A stretch of DNA of 11,103 nt from Planctomycetaceae bacterium. Its GTDB lineage: Bacteria; Planctomycetota; Planctomycetia; Planctomycetales; Planctomycetaceae. The position numbers were made by a program, and so were the translations under genes. Where the stretch lies: positions 17,756 to 28,858 of the forward strand of contig DLVV01000048.1 of NCBI GenBank assembly GCA_003445035.1, read 5' to 3'. Below, piece by piece: positions 1 through 5,979 of this stretch. The notes beneath the pieces are model-generated. The model ran no database searches, was not told the DNA's origin, and worked only from the letters and a program-made list of their open reading frames with translations. Within the stretch, counting starts at the first letter, position 1; every line of letters begins with the position of its first letter.

Positions 1-78
1 GGGCTGAAATTGATCTTCGACGGGATCACGACGATCGACGAGATCGTCCGAGAGACCGTACTTGAGGACGTGGAATAG
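1..78 (+). CDS. gspE: GspE/PilB-type secretion ATPase, C-terminal end only (partial)
   Basis: The window opens inside this gene; 25 codons and a TAG stop (76-78) remain. The visible peptide contains GLKLIFDGITTIDEIVRETV followed by an acidic tail. A Gly-x-TT-I-x-E-(I/V)-x-R-x-T pattern just before the end is how GspE/PilB assembly ATPases usually finish, and the gene directly upstream of gspF is normally gspE. The whole enzyme would be a cytoplasmic hexameric ATPase that drives pseudopilus assembly through GspF. Walker A/B motifs and the zinc finger lie outside the window and cannot be checked, and GspE cannot be told from PilB on this fragment. The stop is 9 bases from the gspF start codon, so the two are surely co-transcribed. 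Confidence 0.8.
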   Translation, partial: GLKLIFDGITTIDEIVRETVLEDVE

Positions 79-87
79 GACCTCACG

Positions 88-1341
88 ATGCCCAACTACA
101 AATACGAGGCGATGGACCACAGCGGGGCCGAAGTCACCGGGACAATCGACGCCGAGTCCGAAGCCGAAGCCCAGCAGCTGATCCGTGACCAGGACCTGTT
201 CGTCACGAAGATCACCGAGGAGGGGCGGAAAAAGAAGAAGAAGAAGGACAAGGACGCCAAGAAACCGGGCGCGAGGAAAAAGAAGAAGGGCGGGTTCTCT
301 TTCGGCAAGGTCGGTGCCAAGCAGTTGTGCACCTTCACCCGGCAGCTCTCCACGCTCCAGGACGCAGGACTCCCCATCCTCCGCAGCCTCACGATTCTCG
401 AAGGACAATGCAAACCCGGACCGTTGAAGCACTCCCTCAGCGGCGTGATCGAGGAAATTGAGGGCGGATCCACACTCTCCGAAGCCATGGCCAAGCATCC
501 CAAGGCTTTCGACGACCTCTACGTCAACATGGTCAAGGCGGGCGAGGCCGGCGGTGCCCTGGAAGTGATTCTCCAGCGGCTCGCCGAGTTCAAAGAGCGC
601 GCCCAGAGCCTGAAGCGGAAGGTCATGGGAGCGATGATCTATCCGATCGCTGTCATCAGCGTCGCGATCCTCATCGTCTCGGGCATCATGATTTTCATCA
701 TCCCGAAGTTCAAGAAGATCTTCGAAGGCTTCGACGTCACCCTGCCCGACATCACCATATTGCTGCTCAACTTCAGCGACTGGTTTGCCACCTACTGGTG
801 GGTCCTGGGGGTCACGCCTGTCTGTTTCATACTGATGATCAAGCTGATCAAGAAGAACAAGACCGGTGCGTTCATCGTCGACTGGATAGCGCTGAAGATC
901 CCGTTAATGGGCAACATCATCCAGAAATCGACTGTCGCGCGGACAATGCGCACACTGGGCACGTTAATCGCCTCGGGGGTCCCGATCCTGGAAGCATTAA
1001 CGATCGCCCGCGACACCGCGGGCAACTCGGTCTTCAAGCGGGCCTTCGACAACATCCACGCGTCGATCCGCGAGGGCGAGGCGATCGCGGTCCCGCTGCG
1101 CGAGGCACGGATCGTCGACGACATCGTGGTCAACATGGTGGATGTCGGCGAGGAGACCGGGGCCCTGGACACGATGATGTACAAGGTGGCCGAGGTCTAC
1201 GACGAGGAAGTGGCCGTGGCCGTCGACGGCCTGATCAGCATGCTGGAACCGATCATGGTCGTTGTGCTGGGGCTGATCGTCGGCTTCATCGTCATCGCCC
1301 TGTTCATGCCCCTGGTCAAGCTGCTCAACGAGCTTTCCTGA
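88..1341 (+). CDS. gspF: GspF/PilC-family inner-membrane platform protein of the secretion/pilus machine
   Basis: This 417-residue polytopic membrane protein couples the GspE ATPase to pseudopilin extraction. The N-terminal region (residues 1-45, starting MPNYKYEAMDHSGAEVTG) matches the usual GspF/PilC start. Two internally homologous T2SSF domains follow, about 78-205 and 280-408. Each has the family motif: NMVKAGEAGGALEVIL at 147-162 and NMVDVGEETGALDTMM at 349-364. Hydrophobic segments lie at about 185-205, 236-253 and 386-408, the expected three-helix topology. QLSTLQDAGLPILRSL at 86-101 is also typical. Length is close to the family norm of about 400. The odd part is a Lys-rich linker (residues 47-68, with a run of six Lys at 48-53) between the N-terminal segment and the first domain. 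An AGGA at 77-80, seven bases upstream of the ATG, supports the start. Confidence 0.96.
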   Translation: MPNYKYEAMDHSGAEVTGTIDAESEAEAQQLIRDQDLFVTKITEEGRKKKKKKDKDAKKPGARKKKKGGFSFGKVGAKQLCTFTRQLSTLQDAGLPILRSLTILEGQCKPGPLKHSLSGVIEEIEGGSTLSEAMAKHPKAFDDLYVNMVKAGEAGGALEVILQRLAEFKERAQSLKRKVMGAMIYPIAVISVAILIVSGIMIFIIPKFKKIFEGFDVTLPDITILLLNFSDWFATYWWVLGVTPVCFILMIKLIKKNKTGAFIVDWIALKIPLMGNIIQKSTVARTMRTLGTLIASGVPILEALTIARDTAGNSVFKRAFDNIHASIREGEAIAVPLREARIVDDIVVNMVDVGEETGALDTMMYKVAEVYDEEVAVAVDGLISMLEPIMVVVLGLIVGFIVIALFMPLVKLLNELS

Positions 1342-1365
1342 GCGGGCCACCGGAGATTCCACACG

Positions 1366-2310
1366 ATGCGTCGCTATCCCCAAAAGCAGAACCCCGCCGG
1401 CCGCGGCTTCACCCTGGTCGAGGTCATGGTGGTGGTCGTGATCATCGGAATGCTGGCGGCGATCCTCGTCCCGGTCCTGGGCGGGATCATCCGGCGGACC
1501 AACGAGGCCGCCGTCAAGGTCGAGATCAACTCGATGGGAAACGCCATCGCCGACTTCAAGGCGAAATTCGGGTCTGACCCCCCCGATCACGTGCACCTCT
1601 TCGAGAACGCAGCCGGGTGGGCCGCTCACCCCGAGTCCCGCGGCAAGATCAACCGGATCTGGCCCCGTTTCCGCTTCGACCTCGCCCGCGACATCAACCT
1701 CGACAACGACAGTGCCGACGAAATCCACCTCTCGGGAGCCGAGTGCCTGGTCTTCTTTCTGGGCGGCATGGCCAACCGCGACGCCAACGGCAAGTTCTTC
1801 ATGACGGGCTTCTCCAAGAACCCCTCCAATCCCCTGCAGCGGGTCTCCTCCACCAACATCGACGAGAGTCGTGACGGTCCGTTCTTCGAGTTCAATCCCA
1901 ACCGCCTGGTCGACGTCGAAGTCGTTCCCGGACCGGATGGGTTCCCCGAATTCATCGACACCCTCAGCAACCAAACCGCCCCCTACCTCTACCTCAGCAG
2001 CAACGGCGGTCGCGGTTACGACACCGAGGGGGGCTGGGTGTTTCACCACCAGGTCGGACTGGCCAACGGCGTCTGGAACCGGAACCTCCCTTACCGGCAG
2101 ACTGTCAACGGACCTCGTTGGAACGCCAAGTCATTTCAGATCATCTCGCCGGGGTTCGGGCCACACGAGAGAATTCTCCCCGACGGAACCACCACGCTTT
2201 GTCCCTACGGTGTCGACGAAGTTTACGACCCGGAAAACGTCGACTCGCTCTCCGTCAACGACGCCGACAACATCACCAATTTCTCAGCCGGAGGTCGGAT
2301 GAGGCCGTGA
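1366..2310 (+). CDS. GspG-like prepilin-type protein, enlarged (first pseudopilin of the operon)
   Basis: This 314-residue prepilin is probably a filament subunit of the pseudopilus. A basic 14-residue leader ends in GRG, followed by FTLVEVMVVVVIIGML. The prepilin peptidase site is therefore G14|F15, with the conserved Glu at mature position +5 (E19). The helix continues into NEAAVKVEINSMGNAIADFKAKFG, the GspG pattern of an N-terminal helix followed by paired-subunit residues. The globular part is more than twice the size of a classical GspG (about 140 residues). LSGAECLVFFLGGM at 122-135 and a C-terminal DADNITNFSAG at 299-309 resemble planctomycete prepilins. The C-terminal motif sits where GspG carries its Ca2+ site, but the upstream half (SPGFGP, 261-266) lacks the usual DG. 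A GGAG at 1352-1355 precedes the ATG. No ED-x-N-x-NG repeat is present, unlike in the later genes. Confidence 0.85.
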   Translation: MRRYPQKQNPAGRGFTLVEVMVVVVIIGMLAAILVPVLGGIIRRTNEAAVKVEINSMGNAIADFKAKFGSDPPDHVHLFENAAGWAAHPESRGKINRIWPRFRFDLARDINLDNDSADEIHLSGAECLVFFLGGMANRDANGKFFMTGFSKNPSNPLQRVSSTNIDESRDGPFFEFNPNRLVDVEVVPGPDGFPEFIDTLSNQTAPYLYLSSNGGRGYDTEGGWVFHHQVGLANGVWNRNLPYRQTVNGPRWNAKSFQIISPGFGPHERILPDGTTTLCPYGVDEVYDPENVDSLSVNDADNITNFSAGGRMRP

Positions 2311-2416
2311 CATCATCGCGGCAGGTACGACCTTCGCCACAGCAGGAACTCTCCTGCGGGCCACCCGGACAGCCACTCCAATCGTCCATCCGAACGGCCT
2401 ACGGTCCCAAAACATC
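2311..2416 (+). other. 106-bp intergenic gap between the two GspG-like genes, with a short hairpin
   Basis: This is the longest non-coding stretch in the window. It contains one perfect inverted repeat, GCAGGA at 2342-2347 and TCCTGC at 2352-2357 with a 4-base loop. I see no T-run after it, so it does not look like an intrinsic terminator. I see no convincing -35/-10 pair and no Shine-Dalgarno sequence before the ATG at 2417. The gap may separate expression of the first pseudopilin from the minor-pseudopilin genes downstream, but nothing in the sequence proves it. Confidence 0.5.
2342..2357. repeat. 6-bp perfect inverted repeat (possible RNA hairpin)
   Basis: GCAGGA, loop ACTC, TCCTGC. It is the only clear dyad in the gap after the first pseudopilin gene. 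Four of its six pairs are G-C, but it is short, and in GC-rich DNA such a dyad can arise by chance. It could be an mRNA processing or stability element. Confidence 0.3.
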
Positions 2417-3523
2417 ATGAACAACTCACGCTTCTCCAAAGTCCCGAACTCTTGTCGGTTGCCTGCCCGTCCTCGGCGGGATGGATTCACGCTGATCGAG
2501 ATCCTGGTGGTGATCCTGGTGATCGCCATCCTGGCCTCGCTGATCACGGCCGTCATCGGCAACTCTTTGAACTCGGCCAGGACCGCCGCCACCCAGGCCA
2601 CGATCACCAAGCTTCACCGCCTGCTGGAAGAACGCCGGCAGTCGATCTCGCGGAATGACCTGCGGACCGAAACCCGCATCGTCCGGACCAGCCTTCCCGG
2701 CCTGTCCAGCAATGACGTTGCCAAGATCGTGGCACTCAAAGAGGTGATGAGGGTCCAGCTGCCCCAGCGGATCGATGATCTCAGGGGGGCCGATCGCCTG
2801 TTCGGCACCAAGGACGATTCCCCGGTGCTGAAGAAACTGCAACAGCTCAACCCATCGGCTGCCGGATCGTTTTCGACCAATCCACCCACGTTCCCACCCA
2901 CACACGACGCCGTAACCACCAGCTCCGAACTGCTCTACGTGGCCTTGACCATGGGCACCGAACTGGGCAGTGGAAGCACCACCATCGAATTCAGCAGCAG
3001 TGAAGCGGTGGACACCGACGGCGACGGGCTGATGGAACTGGTCGATGGCTGGGGGCGTCCGCTGAGATTCTACAGGTGGCCGACCAGCCTGGTCCTGGCC
3101 ACTCCCAATTCCACCGCCGACACGCGTCCGGTCGAGCTGCTCATCAGCGGCGGGAACTCTCAGCTGTGGAGCAGCGATCCGGACGACCCTCTCGGCCGGT
3201 TCCGCCTGTGGCTGATCGGTCCCAATATCACCAACCATCCCAGGGTGCTCAACTGGTTCCACGCCCCGGCCACCTACCACATCCCGATAATCGTCTCCGC
3301 GGGCCAGGACGGTGAACTGGGACTCGAGGAACCGATCGACGTGGCCCGGCTCGGCGTCTGGGCCCGGCTTTACAACGAAGACGCCGACAACGACGGCCAG
3401 CTGGACTCGGGCGAGGACCGCAACGGCAACGGCATCCTGGACAACCTGATCCAGGACTCCACCAAGCGGATTGTCCTCGCCGACAACATCACCAATCGCA
3501 ACATCTCGGTCGGCGGCAACTGA
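2417..3523 (+). CDS. Second GspG-like prepilin-type protein with C-terminal calcium-loop-like insertion
   Basis: This 368-residue prepilin has a 23-residue basic leader ending RRDG, then FTLIEILVVILVIAILASLI. The cleavage site is G23|F24 and Glu +5 is E28. The globular part has DTDGDGLMELVD at 199-210, a canonical 12-position EF-hand-type loop with acidic residues at 1, 3, 5, 9 and 12, followed by GWGRPLRFYRWP. The C-terminus has IPIIVSAGQDGELG (289-302) and ADNITN (355-360). These look like the two halves of the SAG-x-DG ... DD-I-T-N region of GspG-like pilins, where GspG binds Ca2+. Between them lies a roughly 50-residue insertion carrying an ED-x-(N/D)-x-(N/D)-G repeat doublet (321-342). 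No Shine-Dalgarno sequence precedes the ATG. A TTG start at 2459-2461 would give a shorter leader but has no better signal. It is probably an extra minor or alternative major pseudopilin. Confidence 0.82.
   Translation: MNNSRFSKVPNSCRLPARPRRDGFTLIEILVVILVIAILASLITAVIGNSLNSARTAATQATITKLHRLLEERRQSISRNDLRTETRIVRTSLPGLSSNDVAKIVALKEVMRVQLPQRIDDLRGADRLFGTKDDSPVLKKLQQLNPSAAGSFSTNPPTFPPTHDAVTTSSELLYVALTMGTELGSGSTTIEFSSSEAVDTDGDGLMELVDGWGRPLRFYRWPTSLVLATPNSTADTRPVELLISGGNSQLWSSDPDDPLGRFRLWLIGPNITNHPRVLNWFHAPATYHIPIIVSAGQDGELGLEEPIDVARLGVWARLYNEDADNDGQLDSGEDRNGNGILDNLIQDSTKRIVLADNITNRNISVGGN
3011..3046 (+). repeat. Canonical EF-hand-like loop in the second GspG-like protein
   Basis: The encoded 12-mer DTDGDGLMELVD has Asp at positions 1, 3, 5 and 12, Gly at 6 and Glu at 9, the ligand pattern of an EF-hand calcium loop. 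Residues 199-210 of the protein. No clear flanking helix-loop-helix is evident, so it may be a dockerin-like or thrombospondin-3-like loop. Confidence 0.6.
3377..3442 (+). repeat. ED-x-N-x-NG-x-LD-x-G repeat doublet in the second GspG-like protein
   Basis: Residues 321-342 read EDADNDGQLDSG then EDRNGNGILD. The two units are exactly 12 residues apart. The Glu that starts the second unit falls on position 12 of a calcium-type loop that starts at the Asp of the first. The doublet interrupts the region corresponding to the GspG C-terminal calcium site. Confidence 0.75.
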
Positions 3524-3568
3524 TCCCCGACCGCTGACTCTTCCCGACGACCACGACAGGGCGACACG

Positions 3569-4810
3569 ATGACCACTTCGCGGCCAGACGACCGACGGAT
3601 GCGAGACGGGATCCCGGGATCCCGCTCGGCGTTCACGCTGGTCGAGATGCTGGTGGTGATCACGATCCTGCTGGTGATGATGGGCGTGACCGTGTCGGTC
3701 ATCAACGTGTCGGCCGAGGGAGAACGGATTCGTTCCGGGGCCGGACAGGTCCAGAGCTACCTCGCCGGGGCACGTGACCGGGCCGCTTTTGCCGGCCGCC
3801 CCTGCGGCGTCCGGCTTTTCCTGGATCCACTCGGCAGCGAGGACATCAACCAGAACTTGCAACTGGACAACGGCGAGGACGTTAACGGCAACAACCTGCT
3901 GGACCTCGGCCACCTCGTCACCAGCATGGTCTACATCCAGGTCCCCGACGACTGGCAGCAGGGGTCCTTCACCGTGACCTCCCACCAGTCGGACGCATCC
4001 AGTTCCCTGCTGATCGAAGACCTGAAGCCCAATGGGGTTCTCGACCCCGGCGAGGATTCCGACGGCGACGGGCAGCTGGACCCCGGCGAGGACACACTCA
4101 CCAGCACCACCGACTGGCGGTCGATCGACCTGCTGCTGAACACCAGCCTGCTCCGCAAGCCGAGGATCATGATCCAGGGCCACTGGTACACCGTGTGGGC
4201 CAAGGGGGACTGGACCTACCAGAACAATGGGCCCGTCCACCGGTACCTGGCCATTCGTCCCCGTTTCCGCGGTTCGATGGGCGAGGACTTCAATAACAGC
4301 GGCGTGTTGGACCAGGGCGAGGATATCAATGGCAACGGCGAGCTGGACCAGGGGACGCGTGTCGGCGCGGGAGAATACCGCCTGCGACTGCAGCCGGCGG
4401 TGATGCCAGGCCAGGAACCGGTGCTGATGCCGGCGGGCGTGGCCATCGACCTGGACCAGTGTCGGCGACGGCACGACGCGGCATTCGCCGAGACCCTGCC
4501 GAAATCCTGGTACCCGGCCAACACCTACCTGCCCGCCCTCGACATCCTGTTCTCCCCCAACGGGACGGTCGTCGGCCCGGAAGCCTCCAAGGGGGTCATC
4601 CACCTGCTGGTCAACGACGTCACCGATTCCACTCAGAAACTCTTCCCGATCGACCTGCCCGGCGCTGCCGCCATGAACCAGTCCGACAAGCGGGTGGTCT
4701 CGCTGTTCACCAGAACCGGGTACGTCACCACCAGCGAGCTCGTCACTCTGACCGACTACCTGAGCACCAAGAACCAGTTCTATTACGCCGAGCGAGGAGA
4801 AACCGAATGA
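3569..4810 (+). CDS. GspH/FimT-like minor pseudopilin, enlarged, with three calcium-loop-like repeat sites
   Basis: This 413-residue prepilin has a 21-residue leader. The peptidase site appears to be A21|F22 (SRSA|FTLVEML), with Ala instead of Gly at -1 and Glu +5 at E26. After the hydrophobic helix, AGARDRAAFAGRPCGVRLFL at 67-86 matches the GspH/FimT pattern (helix end, then residues feeding a beta-sandwich). LPAL-x-ILFSPNGTVVG at about 321-336 matches the late GspH strand I-x-F-x-P-(D/N)-G. Classical GspH is about 170 residues; the extra length is largely insertions carrying ED-x-N-x-NG repeats at 91-114, 150-175 and 239-262. An AGGG at 3558-3561 lies seven bases before the ATG. The last codons overlap the next gene at ATGA, implying translational coupling. 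The role is presumably a minor subunit near the pseudopilus tip. Confidence 0.82.
   Translation: MTTSRPDDRRMRDGIPGSRSAFTLVEMLVVITILLVMMGVTVSVINVSAEGERIRSGAGQVQSYLAGARDRAAFAGRPCGVRLFLDPLGSEDINQNLQLDNGEDVNGNNLLDLGHLVTSMVYIQVPDDWQQGSFTVTSHQSDASSSLLIEDLKPNGVLDPGEDSDGDGQLDPGEDTLTSTTDWRSIDLLLNTSLLRKPRIMIQGHWYTVWAKGDWTYQNNGPVHRYLAIRPRFRGSMGEDFNNSGVLDQGEDINGNGELDQGTRVGAGEYRLRLQPAVMPGQEPVLMPAGVAIDLDQCRRRHDAAFAETLPKSWYPANTYLPALDILFSPNGTVVGPEASKGVIHLLVNDVTDSTQKLFPIDLPGAAAMNQSDKRVVSLFTRTGYVTTSELVTLTDYLSTKNQFYYAERGETE
3839..3910 (+). repeat. ED-x-N-x-N repeat doublet, site 1 in the GspH-like protein
   Basis: Residues 91-114 read EDINQNLQLDNG followed by EDVNGNNLLDLG, two 12-residue units back to back. 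The first has a full set of putative calcium ligands including Glu at position 12; the second ends in His at that position (residue 115). Confidence 0.72.
4016..4093 (+). repeat. ED-x-N/D-x-N/D-G repeats, site 2 in the GspH-like protein
   Basis: Residues 150-175. A degenerate first unit (EDLKPNGVLDPG, Lys at loop position 3) is followed by EDSDGDGQLDPG and then another ED. All three ED pairs are 12 residues apart. The middle unit is the most acidic of the set. Confidence 0.72.
4283..4354 (+). repeat. ED-x-N-x-NG repeat doublet, site 3 in the GspH-like protein
   Basis: Residues 239-262 read EDFNNSGVLDQG then EDINGNGELDQG. Same 12-residue phase as the other sites; the second unit ends in Thr instead of Glu at position 12. 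Confidence 0.75.
4795..4799 (+). promoter_or_regulatory. Shine-Dalgarno AGGAG that fixes the start of the GspI-like gene
   Basis: AGGAG seven bases upstream of the first of three consecutive ATGs (4807, 4810, 4813), inside the 3' end of the GspH-like gene. The reading frame is open upstream to 4459, but this site and the prepilin leader place the real start at 4807. Confidence 0.75.
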
Positions 4811-5979
4811 TGATGCGTCTTCTCGTTGCCACGCCCGAAAACCGCACCGGCGCCACGCTGACCGAGGTGCTGATGTCGATGATGATCCTCTCCATCGGCG
4901 TCCTCTCGCTCGCAGCCATGTTTCCGATCGGCATCCTGAGTTCCGTCCGAGCCACCCAGCTGACCCACTCGGTCACGCTGAAGAACAACGTCGCCAGCCA
5001 GATCGATCTCGATCCGGGGATCGTTCTCGATCCCGACAGGAACCACAACGAACTCAACGGCACCGGTTTCGACTACATCATCGACCCCATCGGCAGCATC
5101 AGGCTCTCGGATGCCAACAGCGACGGCTTCGTCAATCCGTCCGACCAGAACGAGTGGGTTCGACCATTTGGCTGGTTTGACCAGGACGGTGATGGCCAGG
5201 CGACCCAGAACGAGTACATCTGCCGACGGTATCACTCCGGGTACAACACGGGCCTCGCGGCCGAGGCCCTCGCCTCGTTGCCCGACTCGTGGACGGAACT
5301 GGCGGCCGGACCGCCCCAGGCCGCCGGGTTCCCCGACCAGCACAGGGTCAACATCGATTCGACCACCGACATGACAACTGTCGGAGCCATCGCACTGACG
5401 AACCTGCAGCCAGGTCCCCAGGTGCCGCTGCGGGTCATGCTCGTCGATCAGCGGGACGGGCAGTCGCACACCAGCCTGATCAACCAGGTGTCGGGCCAGA
5501 CGATCAAGTGGAATCGCCAGATGCCGATGACTCCGGCCAAGGCCCTGCAGCAGGTCAACGAGATCAGGGTGCAGCAGCAGGAACTGAAGTACAGCTGCCT
5601 GTTGACCGTCCGTCGAGAGAACAGCGGGGCCGCGGCCGTCGATGTCGTCGTGTTCCTGCGACGGTCGTTCACCCTCGATGACGAAAGACCCGTGGGCTCC
5701 TCGACGGGGTTCCTGCCGGGCGCCCAGGCCGTGCGGGTGACCATCCCGGTCAACTCGCCCGTCACCTACCGGGCCGGTGGATACATCCTGGATGCCACCA
5801 ACCTGCGGTGGTACCAGATCGCGGCGGTCACCGAGTTGACGGCCACCGAGCGTGAGTTCACCCTCCAGCAGCCAATCACCGAATTCGCCCTGCCCACCAA
5901 CAATCCGAACGGCCCCAACGGTCGGGGCGCCATCCTGATGCCCCACGTGGTCCAGGTCTTCCATCTGGGGGACCTGTGA
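4807..5979 (+). CDS. GspI/PilV-like minor pseudopilin with a paired EF-hand insertion
   Basis: This 390-residue prepilin has a 15-residue leader ending RTG, then ATLTEVLMSMMILSIGVLSL. The site is G15|A16 and Glu +5 is E20. TLTEVLM followed by SIGVLSLAAMFPIGILSSVRAT is the PilV/GspI-type helix seen in planctomycetes. The open frame runs back to 4459, but the start is placed at 4807 because of AGGAG at 4795-4799, the ATGA overlap with the previous stop, and the leader length. Three in-frame ATGs in a row make the exact first codon uncertain by up to two residues. Residues 102-113 (DANSDGFVNPSD) and 125-136 (DQDGDGQATQNE) are two near-perfect EF-hand loops, the second with Glu at position 12. 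Classical GspI is about 120-130 residues. GspI normally forms the tip complex with GspJ and GspK, encoded next. Confidence 0.84.
   Translation: MMMRLLVATPENRTGATLTEVLMSMMILSIGVLSLAAMFPIGILSSVRATQLTHSVTLKNNVASQIDLDPGIVLDPDRNHNELNGTGFDYIIDPIGSIRLSDANSDGFVNPSDQNEWVRPFGWFDQDGDGQATQNEYICRRYHSGYNTGLAAEALASLPDSWTELAAGPPQAAGFPDQHRVNIDSTTDMTTVGAIALTNLQPGPQVPLRVMLVDQRDGQSHTSLINQVSGQTIKWNRQMPMTPAKALQQVNEIRVQQQELKYSCLLTVRRENSGAAAVDVVVFLRRSFTLDDERPVGSSTGFLPGAQAVRVTIPVNSPVTYRAGGYILDATNLRWYQIAAVTELTATEREFTLQQPITEFALPTNNPNGPNGRGAILMPHVVQVFHLGDL
5110..5214 (+). repeat. Pair of canonical EF-hand loops in the GspI-like protein
   Basis: Loop 1 at 5110-5145 (DANSDGFVNPSD) and loop 2 at 5179-5214 (DQDGDGQATQNE), 11 residues apart. 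Both carry D/N at positions 1, 3 and 5, Gly at 6 and an acidic residue at 12. They differ from the ED-x-N-x-NG class in the other genes, yet fit the same theme of added calcium loops. Confidence 0.72.
5967..5972 (+). promoter_or_regulatory. Shine-Dalgarno GGGGGA before the GspJ-like gene
   Basis: A purine-rich block with a six-base spacer to the ATG at 5979. It lies only three bases from an in-frame GTG at 5976, so the ATG at 5979 is the better start. Confidence 0.6.

Noticed and set aside
997..2049. A 350-codon open frame on the minus strand overlapping gspF and the first pseudopilin
   Set aside because: It is antisense to two clear genes and is compositionally biased (long His/Asp-rich stretch). 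No family resemblance.
2342..2357. Intrinsic transcription terminator after the first pseudopilin gene
   Set aside because: The hairpin is short and is followed by GGGCCA rather than a T-run.
2281..2420. Frameshift that would extend the first GspG-like protein into the gap
   Set aside because: The protein already ends with the family-type DNITNF motif shortly before its stop, so it looks complete.
2426..4603. A 725-codon open frame on the minus strand
   Set aside because: It lies antisense to two well-supported prepilin genes, has biased low-complexity composition rich in Gly, Asp, Val and His, and no recognisable domain. It is an expected by-product of GC-rich codon use.
4459..4806. N-terminal extension of the GspI-like gene back to 4459
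   Set aside because: It overlaps the GspH-like gene, gives an Arg-rich peptide with no family match, and would bury the prepilin leader over 100 residues inside the protein.
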